NCBI RefSeq assembly: GCF_002206635.1
Contig: NZ_NGUO01000006.1
Location: forward strand, 1 to 64,000
Direction: 5' to 3'
DNA from: Polynucleobacter aenigmaticus
Lineage (GTDB): Bacteria; Pseudomonadota; Gammaproteobacteria; Burkholderiales; Burkholderiaceae
Length of the DNA: 64,000 nucleotides
The notes below the pieces were generated by a model. It was not told where the DNA came from and ran no database searches. It saw only the letters and a list, made by a program, of their open reading frames with translations. Both the position numbers and the translations under genes were made by a program. This document shows positions 26,094-36,106 of the stretch, one piece after another (the stretch's first letter is position 1; each line of letters begins with the position of its first letter).

Positions 26094-26122
26094 TTGACAC
26101 CCAAGCATAAAGGGCAAACAAT
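26094..26122 (+). promoter_or_regulatory. Candidate sigma-70 promoter of the cold-shock gene
   Basis: A perfect -35 box TTGACA at 26094-26099 is followed after 17 bases by AACAAT (four of six matches) at 26117-26122. A start near 26130 would leave a 5' leader of about 100 bases before cspA, which is common for cold-shock mRNAs. Confidence 0.45.
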
Positions 26123-26232
26123 TGGGGGGTAGGCTTCATTTGAGGTCCTATTTAGGCGTGTTGTAGAGCGAGACTGATTAAAAAGTATTCACCCTCATCA
26201 CGGTTGTTTTAAGTTTATGTAATGGAGTTCGC

Positions 26233-26436
26233 ATGGCGACCGGAATTGTTAAGTGGTTCAATGATGCAAAAGGTTTTGGCTTTATCAAACCTGATGATGG
26301 TGATGAAGAGTTGTTCGCGCATTTCAGCGCAATCAATATGGGTGGTTTCAAAACCCTCCAGGAAAACCAAAAAGTAACGTTTGATGTTACTCAAGGTCCT
26401 AAAGGCAAACAAGCTAGCAATATCCAAGCAGCTTAA
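26233..26436 (+). CDS. cspA: Cold-shock protein of the CspA family
   Basis: This 67-residue single cold-shock domain has both RNA-binding motifs: KGFGFI at 13-18 (RNP1) and LFAHFSAI at 27-34 (RNP2, usually VFVHFSAI). The start [18 protein letters not shown] is diagnostic. It binds single-stranded RNA and keeps mRNA unfolded. It is monocistronic, with a possible promoter at 26094 and a strong terminator 23 bases after the stop. The long leader may give temperature control, as in E. coli cspA, but no specific cold box was verified. Confidence 0.95.
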   Translation: MATGIVKWFNDAKGFGFIKPDDGDEELFAHFSAINMGGFKTLQENQKVTFDVTQGPKGKQASNIQAA

Positions 26437-26458
26437 TAGTCCTTAGATCATTATTAAA

Positions 26459-26486
26459 AACCCAGGATTCTTCCTGGGTTTTTTTT
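26459..26486 (+). terminator. Rho-independent terminator of the cold-shock gene
   Basis: AACCCAGGA and TCCTGGGTT form a nine-base stem with a four-base loop followed by six T. Confidence 0.92.
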
Positions 26487-26850
26487 CGCACTTAATTTGA
26501 CTGGAACTAGCCCAACGTCAATCGGGAAAATTTCCAAGATATTTGATGAAGTGGTTTCGAGATAGATGACTATAAATTTGTAACTTATTGATTTATGCAG
26601 TCATCGACTTCTGAGATGGATGCATACCGTCTTGGACTTCCCGCTCTTTATTTAATATGGGTGAGTAAGTAGGTAGCTTCCTGCGAATAAATAAGCCTTA
26701 AGCCCTTACTACTCCAATCTGTCATGCCTAGACTGGCTATTCAATGATTGGAGAATGCTGATGAGCCCCAAATCCAGGCTGTACAGGCTTGTAAAGGCTT
26801 GGACTTAGTAGCGAAGCGCTTGAAGAACACCAAGGTTTATCCTATGGGGA
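26487..26850. other. Intergenic interval without recognised feature
   Basis: About 360 bases between the cold-shock terminator and dacB. No gene or RNA is recognised. A short frame from 26748 overlaps the dacB start and shows no coding character. Confidence 0.5.
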
Positions 26851-28410
26851 ATGCGTGCCCAATTTTTCCAGCCCCCCGCCCTCGGTCTATTGAATTTCCT
26901 ATGGGCCGGTCTACTGCTAGCAACCCAAGCCCACTCTGCTGACTTGGTTGCTCAAGAGACTGCGCTGCAGTACATCCCCAAGACAGTCGCTGCCAGCCTT
27001 GAAAAAAACCAAATTCCCAAAGAAGCAATCAGCATTTCCGTAGTAAAAATTGAGCCAGGTCGCCCTGGAAAAATAACATCTAAAACAGAATTGGATTGGC
27101 GCTCTCAGCAGGCGATGAATCCCGCTTCAACAATGAAGCTGGTGACCACACTTACTGGTCTAGATGTCTTGGGTCCTCAATATCGTTGGCGGACTAATCT
27201 CTATACCGATGGACTTATTCGGCAAGGGACTCTCAAAGGTAATCTCTATTTGCAAGGCACGGGTGACCCAAAACTAGTCCCCGAAGAGTTGGCCAAAATG
27301 ATGAAGGCCTTGAAAAATCTCGGCATTCAAAAAATTGATGGCAATTTATTTTTTGATAGAAGCGCCTATGCTCCCAATGTGATGGAGCACAACACCATTG
27401 ATGGTGAATCCTTACGGGCCTACAACGTTCCACCAGACCCTTTGCTATATGCCTTTAGAACCCTCTCCTTTCAGCTAGGCAAATCAAGCACAGCAGACTT
27501 CATTGATATTGGCTACACGCCACCACTCTCACAACTCAAAGTGATCAACCAAATGCAATTGGTTGATCAATCCTGCGATAGCTGGAAAAGCAATATTCGC
27601 TTTAACTTAGATCCCGAAGGGGATAGGGTCTCCACCAATCAACTCCTCATCGCGCAGTTCTCTGGCAGCTTCCCTAGTGCCTGTAAGGGAGTGAACTACA
27701 ACGTTGTCGCTTTAGATGCTAATACCTTCTTGACTCAAGGATTTTCTGCAGCATGGGAATTGGCAGGAGGTGCCTGGGTGCAAGCGCCCACTGGAACATC
27801 TAGCAACGTTCCCTTAGCGGCGCGCTTGCTACTGCAGTTTGAAGGTATCGCCCTTGCAGATGATGTGCTGGACATCAACAAGTATTCCAACAATGTGATG
27901 GCGCGGCAACTGATGCTGACCTTAGCTTTGGAAAAAATGGGGAAGCCAGCAACGACTGAAAATGGTGAGCTTGTTATTCAGAGTTGGCTGAAGGGCTTGG
28001 GCTTGCAATTTCCAGAGCTGGTGATTGAAAATGGTTCCGGCCTATCTCGTAACGAGGTAATCTCCGCGGAGCACATGAATCAATTACTCGTTGCGGCCCG
28101 CAATCTGTCTGTAGGTGATACTTTTTATAACAGCCTGCCAATTGCAGGAACGGATGGCACCATGAGAAATCGCCTGATGGCACATTTGCGAAAATTTCTG
28201 CATTTGAAGAAAAAGCCTGAAGCCCGCATTAAAACTGGCTCCCTCGCTGATGTCAGGGCAATCTCAGGCTACGTGATGAGTAAATCTGGAAAGATGTACG
28301 CCGTAACTTCCTTTATTAACCACCCCAACGCTTGGAGAGGTTTAGAGGCACACGATCAACTATTGGCGTGGCTACTAGACGATGGTCCGGAACCAATACA
28401 GGCTCGCTGA
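26851..28410 (+). CDS. dacB: D-alanyl-D-alanine carboxypeptidase/endopeptidase, PBP4 family
   Basis: This 519-residue periplasmic penicillin-binding protein trims peptidoglycan peptides. A signal peptide occupies about 1-29 (hydrophobic core then AHSA). The three active-site motifs are NPASTMKLVTT (SxxK, serine at about 94), YSNNVMARQL (SxN, about 345) and RIKTGSL (KTG, about 463). The large insert between SxxK and SxN is typical of the class C PBP4 group. It is convergent with tsaC; the two genes overlap by 55 bases at their 3' ends. It is not part of an operon on its own side. Confidence 0.93.
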   Translation: MRAQFFQPPALGLLNFLWAGLLLATQAHSADLVAQETALQYIPKTVAASLEKNQIPKEAISISVVKIEPGRPGKITSKTELDWRSQQAMNPASTMKLVTTLTGLDVLGPQYRWRTNLYTDGLIRQGTLKGNLYLQGTGDPKLVPEELAKMMKALKNLGIQKIDGNLFFDRSAYAPNVMEHNTIDGESLRAYNVPPDPLLYAFRTLSFQLGKSSTADFIDIGYTPPLSQLKVINQMQLVDQSCDSWKSNIRFNLDPEGDRVSTNQLLIAQFSGSFPSACKGVNYNVVALDANTFLTQGFSAAWELAGGAWVQAPTGTSSNVPLAARLLLQFEGIALADDVLDINKYSNNVMARQLMLTLALEKMGKPATTENGELVIQSWLKGLGLQFPELVIENGSGLSRNEVISAEHMNQLLVAARNLSVGDTFYNSLPIAGTDGTMRNRLMAHLRKFLHLKKKPEARIKTGSLADVRAISGYVMSKSGKMYAVTSFINHPNAWRGLEAHDQLLAWLLDDGPEPIQAR

Positions 28411-29450
28411 AGTCGATCTCTCACGCCATCCCACTCTTCGCCTACAGGCGGTTCTGGAAACAAAATTAAATCCCAACCTTGCTGATCAAGGTCCCGTAAA
28501 GAGCGATATAAACGACTTGCAAATGTAGTGCTATCACTGGGAACAATCACTTCCTCAAAATGTACTGATGGATGCCCATCTTCACCCAATGAAGAATCTG
28601 AATCCCACACCGCAACCGCTACTCGTGACTTAATATCCGGAAACTCACTGAGCGCATCCAATACTCTTCCTGATGCATACATTCTTAATGGGGTTGTCGG
28701 GGCATAATGCGCACGCAGACTTCCCGATACCCTTGGCGGAGTGACATCCTGCTCGCCAACATTACCCTCTCCAGGCAGGTACACCTTGATGCCCGTTTTG
28801 GCAAAAATTTCACTAGGGGTAATATGGCCTGGTCGCAACAAGACTGCACGATTACCCGAAGATAAATCAATGATCGTCGATTCAATTCCCACTTCGCAAT
28901 CACCACCATCCAAAATCATCAGATCTAGCATGCCCTCAAACTCGCTACGGACGTCTGCTGCACTGGTTGGCGACACCTTGCCAAATAGATTTGCCGAAGG
29001 GGCAACAACCCCACCTTTAAATTTACGTAGCAATTCTTGGGCAATGGGATGAGCGGGTGCACGAATCGCTACCGTATCCTGACCACCCGTAAGCTCAGTC
29101 AAAACACTTTTATCTTTTTTGAAAACCAGTGTTAGCGGACCCGGCCAAAATGTATTCATGAGCTTGAGCGCATCTTCTGATAGATCTCTCACCCAAGGAG
29201 CGAGTACCGGAACCCAATCAACCTGATCCTGATCGAATTTATCAGGGGCCGCTAAATGAACAATCAGTGGATGATTGGAGGGCCTACCTTTGGCAGTAAA
29301 AATCTTTTTGATTGCGTCAGGGTTCTTCGCATCCGCGCCCAAACCATAGACCGTCTCAGTAGGAAAGGCGACCAAACCACCATCGCGCAAAGATTGCACT
29401 GCCTCATTAATCACCGCAGCTGATTGCAGTGAGCTACTATCACTGGACAT
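28356..29450 (-). CDS. tsaC: L-threonylcarbamoyladenylate synthase, Sua5 type
   Basis: This 364-residue enzyme makes threonylcarbamoyl-AMP for the t6A modification at position 37 of ANN-decoding tRNAs. The YrdC domain (about 10-200) has FPTETVYGLGADA, KGRPSNHPLIVH and PSANLFGKVSPT, and the end of the domain ESTIIDLS...LLRPG is present. The additional C-terminal Sua5 domain (about 235-350), preceded by SGSLRAHYAPTTPL, distinguishes the long Sua5 form from short TsaC. It is the last gene of the pgk-to-tsaC operon, two bases after purK, and its end runs into the 3' end of dacB. Confidence 0.92.
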   Translation of the reverse strand: MSSDSSSLQSAAVINEAVQSLRDGGLVAFPTETVYGLGADAKNPDAIKKIFTAKGRPSNHPLIVHLAAPDKFDQDQVDWVPVLAPWVRDLSEDALKLMNTFWPGPLTLVFKKDKSVLTELTGGQDTVAIRAPAHPIAQELLRKFKGGVVAPSANLFGKVSPTSAADVRSEFEGMLDLMILDGGDCEVGIESTIIDLSSGNRAVLLRPGHITPSEIFAKTGIKVYLPGEGNVGEQDVTPPRVSGSLRAHYAPTTPLRMYASGRVLDALSEFPDIKSRVAVAVWDSDSSLGEDGHPSVHFEEVIVPSDSTTFASRLYRSLRDLDQQGWDLILFPEPPVGEEWDGVRDRLQRACIGSGPSSSSHANS

Positions 29451-29452
29451 TT

Positions 29453-30637
29453 CTAGGGCTCTATCCCTAATTCAACAGCGACAGCAGCGCAATTTTGACG
29501 GGCTTGATTGAGCGATTCACCCAAACAATTAATATGCCCCATCTTGCGACCCATGCGTGGATCAGCCTTGCCATATAAGTGCAACTTAGCATCAGGATGA
29601 GAAAGTACCTGATTCCAGGCGGGCTCTCTTGCTTTATCTTCGCTACCCTCATACCAAAGGTCGCCCAACAGATTCAACATAGAAACTGGGGCTAGTAAAC
29701 GGGTATCACCTAAGGGCAAGCGCGCCATACTTCTGACCTGCTGCTCAAACTGACTGCTCACACAAGCATCCATAGTGTAGTGACCAGAATTGTGGGGGCG
29801 TGGTGCAATCTCGTTCGCCACAATATCGCCACTCTTAAGCACAAAGAATTCGACGCATAAAACACCCACATAATCGATCTTCCGAATGAGCGCTTTAGCG
29901 GCTTCAATAATCTTTTTTTCTTGCGGAGACTTCAGTGATGGCGCTGGTACAGTTGAGGTGTGCAGGATACCGTCACGATGGATATTCTGAGAAACAGGAT
30001 AGGCCACCACGGCATCATCATAGCCACGCACTACCAAAGCAGAAACTTCAAAATCTAAATCCATCCGCTTTTCAAGCACGCAAGGTACTTTACCCAACTC
30101 AGCCCAAGCAGCAGCCAAGTTCGCGGATTCATAAACAGTTATTTGACCTTTGCCGTCATAACCCATGCGAGCGGTCTTCAAAATTCCAGGGAAAAGATCT
30201 GGAGGTACATGTGCAATATCTGCATCACGCTCGACTACACAGTAAGGCGCTGGGCCAATGTTGGTCTCCGCTTTCCAGGTAGCCAAGAATTTTTTCTCAG
30301 CGACCCGATTTTGAGCTAAAGATACGCAGCTACTACGGGGTGCCACAAAGACACCCAAAGATTCCAACTCATCCAAAGCTTGAGCAGGAACATTTTCAAA
30401 TTCGGTACTCACAGATTTACATAATCCCGCCATCTCTTTTAGAGCAGCAGAGTTGGTGTAATCAGCTTGAATAAATTTTTCAGCAATGGAGCCTGCAGGA
30501 CTGTCCGCGCCTGGATCGAGAACGCAAACCTTGTACCCCATCGCTTGAGCAGCTTGTGTAAACATCCGCCCCAATTGACCGCCACCCAGAATTCCTAAAT
30601 ACGAACCCGGCAAAATGGGCTCCATGCGATCTACCAT
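29453..30637 (-). CDS. purK: N5-carboxyaminoimidazole ribonucleotide synthase
   Basis: This 394-residue ATP-grasp enzyme carboxylates AIR to N5-CAIR in purine synthesis. The N-terminal LGILGGGQLGRMF is the family signature; the ATP-grasp centre has ILKTARMGYDGKGQ, EKRMDLDFEVSALV and the C-terminal EIAPRPHNSGHYTMDAC metal/ATP loop. Length fits (E. coli 355; betaproteobacteria about 390-400). It lies four bases after purE, and the two proteins act in sequence. An alternative start exists at 30625. Confidence 0.96.
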   Translation of the reverse strand: MVDRMEPILPGSYLGILGGGQLGRMFTQAAQAMGYKVCVLDPGADSPAGSIAEKFIQADYTNSAALKEMAGLCKSVSTEFENVPAQALDELESLGVFVAPRSSCVSLAQNRVAEKKFLATWKAETNIGPAPYCVVERDADIAHVPPDLFPGILKTARMGYDGKGQITVYESANLAAAWAELGKVPCVLEKRMDLDFEVSALVVRGYDDAVVAYPVSQNIHRDGILHTSTVPAPSLKSPQEKKIIEAAKALIRKIDYVGVLCVEFFVLKSGDIVANEIAPRPHNSGHYTMDACVSSQFEQQVRSMARLPLGDTRLLAPVSMLNLLGDLWYEGSEDKAREPAWNQVLSHPDAKLHLYGKADPRMGRKMGHINCLGESLNQARQNCAAVAVELGIEP

Positions 30638-30641
30638 CTTT

Positions 30642-31136
30642 TTAATATCCCGGCAAATTCATCGAGCGAGCAGTATCGGACTGCTTCGCACGAAACTCTT
30701 CTAACTGCTTTGCCAAAGCAGGGTCATTAACAGCCAAATTAGCAATCACATGCAAAGCTGCATTGGCTGCGCCCGCTTCACCAATAGCAAATGTCGCTAC
30801 TGGAACACCTTTAGGCATCTGGACTATGGAGTAAAGAGAATCTTCACCACGAAGATACTTGCTAGCAACTGGAACACCGTAAATCGGAACAATTGTTTTG
30901 GAGGCGAGCATGCCTGGTAAATGTGCGGCACCACCAGCGCCAGCAATAATTGCCTGTAGGCCATTTGTACGGGCATTTTCTGCGTACTGGAACATGTCAT
31001 CAGGCATGCGGTGGGCAGAGAGAACTTTAGCCTCATGAGCGATACCAAATTGCTCCAGTATTTGAGCGGCGTGTTGCATAGTGTCCCAATCTGAATTGGA
31101 ACCCATCACTATCCCGACTATTGGCTTCTTACTCAT
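30642..31136 (-). CDS. purE: N5-carboxyaminoimidazole ribonucleotide mutase
   Basis: This 164-residue class I PurE converts N5-CAIR to CAIR. The signature VGIVMGSNSDWDTM is followed by VLSAHRMPDDM (active-site His), IIAGAGGAAHLPGMLAS, and VPVASKYLRGEDSLYSIVQMPKG is present. The start is chosen at ATG 31136 (MSKKPIVG) because a GGAGAAG ribosome-binding site lies just before it. An upstream TTG at 31148 would place that site inside the gene. It sits between purC and purK in the operon. Confidence 0.96.
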   Translation of the reverse strand: MSKKPIVGIVMGSNSDWDTMQHAAQILEQFGIAHEAKVLSAHRMPDDMFQYAENARTNGLQAIIAGAGGAAHLPGMLASKTIVPIYGVPVASKYLRGEDSLYSIVQMPKGVPVATFAIGEAGAANAALHVIANLAVNDPALAKQLEEFRAKQSDTARSMNLPGY

Positions 31137-31217
31137 CCACTTCTCCAAATACCCTAATCTAACTTAGTTAATTTATCTAAGACGCTATTATCCCAGCCTT
31201 TTTAGGGGCCCAGGAAA

Positions 31218-32114
31218 TTAGGCCTTAGTTAAACGAGACAGGGCTTCGCGGTACTTTTCCGCCGTTTTATCAATCACATCAGCTGGCAAAGCAGGTGCGG
31301 GAGCTGTTTTTGGCCAAAGCTTGCCATCTACCATGGCTGTTTCGAGCCAATCCCGAACAAATTGCTTGTCGTAAGAGGGCGGATTTGCGCCCACGTAATA
31401 GGTTTCAGCAGGCCAAAAGCGTGAAGAGTCAGCAGTCAGAATCTCATCCATTAACACCAGCTGTCCAGCATCATCTAAACCAAATTCAAACTTGGTATCA
31501 GCAATGATGATCCCACGTGTCGCAGCATAGTCAGAGGCTTCTTTATACAAACGAATACTGACTTCACGAATTTGATTGGCCAACTTCTCACCAATCATCT
31601 CAATTACTTTGTCAAAAGAGATATTCTCATCATGCTCACCCATTTCTGCTTTTGCGGCAGGGGTAAAGATGGGCTCAGGCAACTTCTGAGCATTTTCTAA
31701 ACCTTCCGGCAATGCAATACCGCAAACCTTGCCAGTTTCTTTGTAATCCTTCCAACCACTGCCAGCGAGATAGCCACGCACTACCGCTTCCACCAAAATT
31801 GGCTTGAGGCGTTTTGCAACTACTGCACGACCTAGCACTTGATCTACTTCGTCAGCAGGCACCACACTAACAGGATCAATGCCAGTCAAATGATTTGGAA
31901 TAACATCAGCCAGCTTTTCAAACCAAAAGTTCGCCATTTGATTAAGCACAATTCCCTTCTCAGGAATGGGCTGACCCATGACTACGTCAAAGGCAGATAA
32001 ACGATCGGTAGTGACCATTAGCAACTTGTCATCACCGAGTGCGTAGACATCACGCACTTTTCCTTTGGAGAGCAAAGGCAGGGACTTAATTGAGGTGGCA
32101 TACAAAGCTGGCAT
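31218..32114 (-). CDS. purC: SAICAR synthetase (phosphoribosylaminoimidazolesuccinocarboxamide synthase)
   Basis: This 298-residue enzyme joins aspartate to CAIR. It has the ATP-binding start [18 protein letters not shown], then [25 protein letters not shown], and the C-terminal DTKFEFGLD...[15 protein letters not shown], the full set for the family. The length is that of the longer proteobacterial form (about 295). It lies seven bases after fba and 81 bases before purE, in the glycolysis-purine operon. Confidence 0.96.
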   Translation of the reverse strand: MPALYATSIKSLPLLSKGKVRDVYALGDDKLLMVTTDRLSAFDVVMGQPIPEKGIVLNQMANFWFEKLADVIPNHLTGIDPVSVVPADEVDQVLGRAVVAKRLKPILVEAVVRGYLAGSGWKDYKETGKVCGIALPEGLENAQKLPEPIFTPAAKAEMGEHDENISFDKVIEMIGEKLANQIREVSIRLYKEASDYAATRGIIIADTKFEFGLDDAGQLVLMDEILTADSSRFWPAETYYVGANPPSYDKQFVRDWLETAMVDGKLWPKTAPAPALPADVIDKTAEKYREALSRLTKA

Positions 32115-32121
32115 ATTTATC

Positions 32122-33186
32122 TCACTTCACAATCTGGGCTAATTTGCCACTCTTATACAGCTCAGCCATTTTCTCTAAAGGAATCGGCTTAATTTTGGAT
32201 GCTTGACCTGAGCTACCAAATGCATTGAAGCGCGCAATACACACCTTCTTGGCGGCTTCACGCGCAGGCTTGAGGTAATCACGGGGATCAAACTTGCTTG
32301 GATTCTCAAAGAGGTAGCGGCGGATAGCTCCAGTCATCGCCAGGCGGATATCAGTATCGATATTAATCTTTCGCACACCGTTCTTAATGCCCTCTTGAAT
32401 TTCTTCAACTGGCACACCGTAAGTTTCTTTCATGTCACCACCGAACTCACGAATCTCTGCGAGCAATTCTTGTGGAACGCTTGAAGATCCGTGCATTACC
32501 AAATGCGTATTCGGGATACGAGTATGAATTTCTTTGATGCGCTCGATTGCTAAGATATCGCCTGTAGGCTTCTTGGTAAATTTATAAGCGCCATGACTTG
32601 TACCAATAGCGATAGCCAGGGCATCGCACTGAGTTGCCTTAACAAAATCAGCCGCTTGCTCAACGTCAGTCAATAACTGCTCACGCGTCATCTTGCCATC
32701 AGCACCATGACCATCTTCCTTATCACCCTGCATGGTTTCCAATGAACCCAAAACGCCCAGTTCAGCCTCAACAGTAACCCCGATAGAGTGGGAGAACTTC
32801 ACCACCTCCCTGGAAACATCGACGTTGTATTCATAGCTAGCGACAGTCTTACCATCAGCCTCTAAGGAACCATCCATCATCACACTAGTAAAGCCACTCT
32901 TAATTGCAGCCATACAGACCGCGGGGCTTTGACCGTGATCTTGATGCATCACGACAGGGATATGCGGATAAGCCTCAACTGCAGCAGAAATCAGGTGGCG
33001 CAAGAAGGATTCACCGGCATATTTACGGGCACCAGCAGAAGCCTGCATGATGACTGGAGAATCGGCTTCATGCGCGGCCTCCATGATCGCCGTTACTTGC
33101 TCTAAATTATTAACGTTAAATGCAGGCAAGCCGTAGCCGTTTTCAGCAGCGTGATCCAAGAGTTGTCGTAAAGATACTAAAGCCAT
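32122..33186 (-). CDS. fba: Fructose-bisphosphate aldolase, class II
   Basis: This 354-residue zinc-dependent aldolase cleaves fructose 1,6-bisphosphate to two triose phosphates. Zinc ligands are seen in [10 protein letters not shown], the HGAYKFT region and [11 protein letters not shown]. The phosphate-binding [14 protein letters not shown] is typical of the CbbA-like subgroup IIB-type enzymes used in betaproteobacteria for both glycolysis and gluconeogenesis. It lies 59 bases after pyk in the same operon. Confidence 0.95.
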   Translation of the reverse strand: MALVSLRQLLDHAAENGYGLPAFNVNNLEQVTAIMEAAHEADSPVIMQASAGARKYAGESFLRHLISAAVEAYPHIPVVMHQDHGQSPAVCMAAIKSGFTSVMMDGSLEADGKTVASYEYNVDVSREVVKFSHSIGVTVEAELGVLGSLETMQGDKEDGHGADGKMTREQLLTDVEQAADFVKATQCDALAIAIGTSHGAYKFTKKPTGDILAIERIKEIHTRIPNTHLVMHGSSSVPQELLAEIREFGGDMKETYGVPVEEIQEGIKNGVRKINIDTDIRLAMTGAIRRYLFENPSKFDPRDYLKPAREAAKKVCIARFNAFGSSGQASKIKPIPLEKMAELYKSGKLAQIVK

Positions 33187-33245
33187 GATGGTCTCTTAAT
33201 TGAAATGTTAGTGATAAATGATTGAATACATACTGAAAAAATGAA

Positions 33246-34682
33246 TTACTTCACTTGAATAATTTTGAGTGAATTCGTGCCGCCTGGTTCACCCATCGGC
33301 TCACCGGAGGTCAGAACAACAATGTCGCCCTTCTTCACCGCGCCCAACTTCTTCAAGCAATCTTCTACCTCTTGCAAAGCAGTATCACGTTGCTTGGTGT
33401 AGTCCAGGCCGATTGGAAACACATTGCGATAAGTGCTCAAGGCGCGTTGCGTTGCAATCTTTGAAGTTAAAGCAAAGATAGGCAAATGAATATTGTGACG
33501 ACTCATCCACACTGCGGTAGATCCAGAGTCAGTCAATGCTGCAATCGCACTGGCATTTAGGTGATGGGCCGTAAATAGCGCGCCCAAGGCAATAGTCTGA
33601 TCAATGCGTGAGAAAGTTTGATCTAAGAAATCCGTATCAAGCTTGACGCGATCTGATTTTTCAGCTTCAACACAAATCTCGGCCATCGCTTTAATAGTTT
33701 GTACTGGATACATACCCGCAGCAGATTCGGCGGAAAGCATGACTGCATCCGTACCATCTAATACTGCATTTGCCACATCACTCACTTCGGCACGCGTTGG
33801 CACTGGAGCATTAATCATGGACTCCATCATCTGAGTGGCAGTGATCGTGAATTTATCTGCCTCAAGAGCTAGCTTGATCATGCGCTTTTGCAAAGCAGGA
33901 ACCGCTGGATTACCCACCTCAATTGCCAAGTCACCGCGAGCAACCATGATGCCGTCGCTTTCAGCAATGATGCTATCCAGAGCATCAGGCAGAATTGCCT
34001 CAGCACGCTCTACCTTAGCGATCGTACGAACTTTTCCAACACCATACTTTGCACTAGCTGCATCTGCCAACTTTCGGGCATAGGCCATATCTGCACCATC
34101 TTTTGGAAAACTGATCGCTAGAAAATCCACCCCCATCGCAATCGCCGCATCCAAATCGGAAATATCTTTTTCCGTTAATGCTGGCGCTGTCAAGCCACCG
34201 CCAGCACGGTTAATGCCCTTGTTATTAGAAAGTGGACCACCCTGCTCTACAAGAGTAAAGATTTCTCCGCCCTGGACGCTTTCTACTCGCAGCACTACCA
34301 AGCCGTCATTCAATAGGAGGCGATCACCCGGTTTTACATCCTGCGGCAACTCTTTGTAATCTAAGCCCACGCGCTCTTGATTACCCAACTGACAAGCCAC
34401 ATCCAAAATAAATTGCGCACCTTCTTTTAAAAGAATTTTGCTATCAACAAATTTACCAACGCGAATTTTTGGGCCCTGGAGATCAGCCATAATGCCAACC
34501 TCCTTACCGACTTCTGCTGAAATGCTACGCACTAAGTCGTGACGTGCTTTATGGTCAGCAACAGTGCCATGAGAAAAGTTCATCCTCACCACATCTACGC
34601 CTGCGCGAATCATCTCGCGCAATACTTCGGGTTTTTCTGAGGCAGGCCCTAAGGTAGCAATGATCTTTGTTGCTCTCAACAT
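33246..34682 (-). CDS. pyk: Pyruvate kinase
   Basis: This 478-residue enzyme makes pyruvate and ATP from phosphoenolpyruvate. ATKIIATLGPAS at the start, VDVVRMNFSHG, the active-site IMVARGDLAIEVG, and TATQMMESMINAPVPTRAEVSDVANAVLDG are all present, with a complete C-terminal allosteric domain (about 350-478). The start is set at MLRATKII because it follows the pgk stop by one base. An upstream in-frame extension would lie inside pgk. Translation is probably coupled to pgk. Confidence 0.96.
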   Translation of the reverse strand: MLRATKIIATLGPASEKPEVLREMIRAGVDVVRMNFSHGTVADHKARHDLVRSISAEVGKEVGIMADLQGPKIRVGKFVDSKILLKEGAQFILDVACQLGNQERVGLDYKELPQDVKPGDRLLLNDGLVVLRVESVQGGEIFTLVEQGGPLSNNKGINRAGGGLTAPALTEKDISDLDAAIAMGVDFLAISFPKDGADMAYARKLADAASAKYGVGKVRTIAKVERAEAILPDALDSIIAESDGIMVARGDLAIEVGNPAVPALQKRMIKLALEADKFTITATQMMESMINAPVPTRAEVSDVANAVLDGTDAVMLSAESAAGMYPVQTIKAMAEICVEAEKSDRVKLDTDFLDQTFSRIDQTIALGALFTAHHLNASAIAALTDSGSTAVWMSRHNIHLPIFALTSKIATQRALSTYRNVFPIGLDYTKQRDTALQEVEDCLKKLGAVKKGDIVVLTSGEPMGEPGGTNSLKIIQVK

Positions 34683-34683
34683 T

Positions 34684-35895
34684 TTAGTCTTTCGCTCTTT
34701 CAACAAGTACCGCAAAAGCTGGCAAGGTCTTACCTTCCAAGAACTCCAGGAAGGCACCACCACCAGTAGAGATGTAATCCACTTGATTCTCAATACCGTA
34801 CTTCGCAATTGCCGCTAAGGTATCACCGCCACCAGCAATTGAAAAAGCTGGTGAATGTGCAATCGCTGCGGCCAGCATCTTGGTGCCGCCGCCAAATTGA
34901 TCAATTTCAAATACGCCCAAAGGACCGTTCCACACAATCGTACCGGCATGCGCCAACATGGTAGATAAACGCGCAGCGGTTTTAGGGCCAATATCCAAAA
35001 TCATGTCGTCTTCAGCTACTTGATCAGCAGAAACACGGTTTGCACGCGCCAATGGGGAGAGTTCATTTGCAACAACTACGTCTTCGGGGATAGGAACATG
35101 CGCGCCACGCTTTTCCATGATCTCCATAATTTCTCGAGCTTCGTCAACTAAGTCTGGCTCAGCCAGTGATTTACCAATCGGCAACCCTTTAGCCAACATG
35201 AAGGTATTGGCAATGCCGCCACCCACAATTAACTCATCCACTTTGTCAGCCAAGGCTTTGAGGATGGTGAGTTTTGAAGACACCTTAGAGCCCGCAACAA
35301 TCGCCACCAAAGGACGCTTCGGGCTTGCTAGAGCACGGCTCAAGGCATCTAATTCAGCAGCCATCAGCGGACCCGCACAGGCAATCGGAGCAAATTTTGC
35401 AACGCCATGGGTAGTTGCTTCAGCACGATGAGCAGTCCCGAAAGCATCGTTGACATACACATCACATAGAGCAGCAATCTTCTTAGCCAGCTCATCAGTA
35501 TTCTTTTTCTCACCCACATTGAGGCGGCAGTTCTCGAGCAATACCAATTCACCCGGATGAACTTCAAATCCACCGTCGACCCAATCGCTAATTAAAGGGA
35601 CTTTGCGATTTAAGAGACTGGCAATCCGATCAGCCACTGGCGCCAAACTATCTTCAGGCTTGAATATACCCTCGGTTGGACGACCCAAGTGGGAAGTGAC
35701 CATAACAGCTGCGCCAGCGTCCAAACACATTTGAACTGCCGGCATAGAAGCTCTAATTCGGGTGTCTTCTGTGATATTGCCTGCATCATCCTGGGGAACA
35801 TTGAGGTCAGCACGGATTAACACTCGTTTTCCCTTTAGGAGGCCTGCTTTAGCTAGGTCACTAAGGCGTTTTACTTTGAAGAGAGATTCCGGCAT
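34684..35895 (-). CDS. pgk: Phosphoglycerate kinase
   Basis: This protein of about 403 residues transfers phosphate between 1,3-bisphosphoglycerate and ADP. It shows [21 protein letters not shown] (substrate-binding His and Arg), [45 protein letters not shown], and the C-terminal WNGPLGVFE and GGGDTLAAI hinge/nucleotide loops. The start [14 protein letters not shown] is preferred to an upstream ATG at 35958 because it matches family length. It is the first gene of the operon to tsaC; the promoter should lie in 35896-36106, shared with the divergent ilvE. Confidence 0.95.
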   Translation of the reverse strand: MPESLFKVKRLSDLAKAGLLKGKRVLIRADLNVPQDDAGNITEDTRIRASMPAVQMCLDAGAAVMVTSHLGRPTEGIFKPEDSLAPVADRIASLLNRKVPLISDWVDGGFEVHPGELVLLENCRLNVGEKKNTDELAKKIAALCDVYVNDAFGTAHRAEATTHGVAKFAPIACAGPLMAAELDALSRALASPKRPLVAIVAGSKVSSKLTILKALADKVDELIVGGGIANTFMLAKGLPIGKSLAEPDLVDEAREIMEIMEKRGAHVPIPEDVVVANELSPLARANRVSADQVAEDDMILDIGPKTAARLSTMLAHAGTIVWNGPLGVFEIDQFGGGTKMLAAAIAHSPAFSIAGGGDTLAAIAKYGIENQVDYISTGGGAFLEFLEGKTLPAFAVLVERAKD

Positions 35896-36106
35896 GAGAA
35901 TAGGTAAATTTAGTGGTTTATGGGGAATGCTCCATTCTAAATCGTCTGAGCTAAGCACCCCAAAGGAATTGGGCTATCTGGCTGCGCTGCCTGCTCTACA
36001 ATAAAGGCTTGGACGAATTCCAGGGCGTGGGGCACCCTAGTGGCCTGACGCTCCGTTTTACTGAATTGCTTCACCCAATTTAATAGATACTTAAAAGGTA
36101 GAAAAA

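Noticed and set aside
33246..34808. Pyruvate kinase starting at 34808
   Set aside because: The extra 42 residues lie inside pgk and have no family match; the start at 34682 follows the pgk stop by one base.
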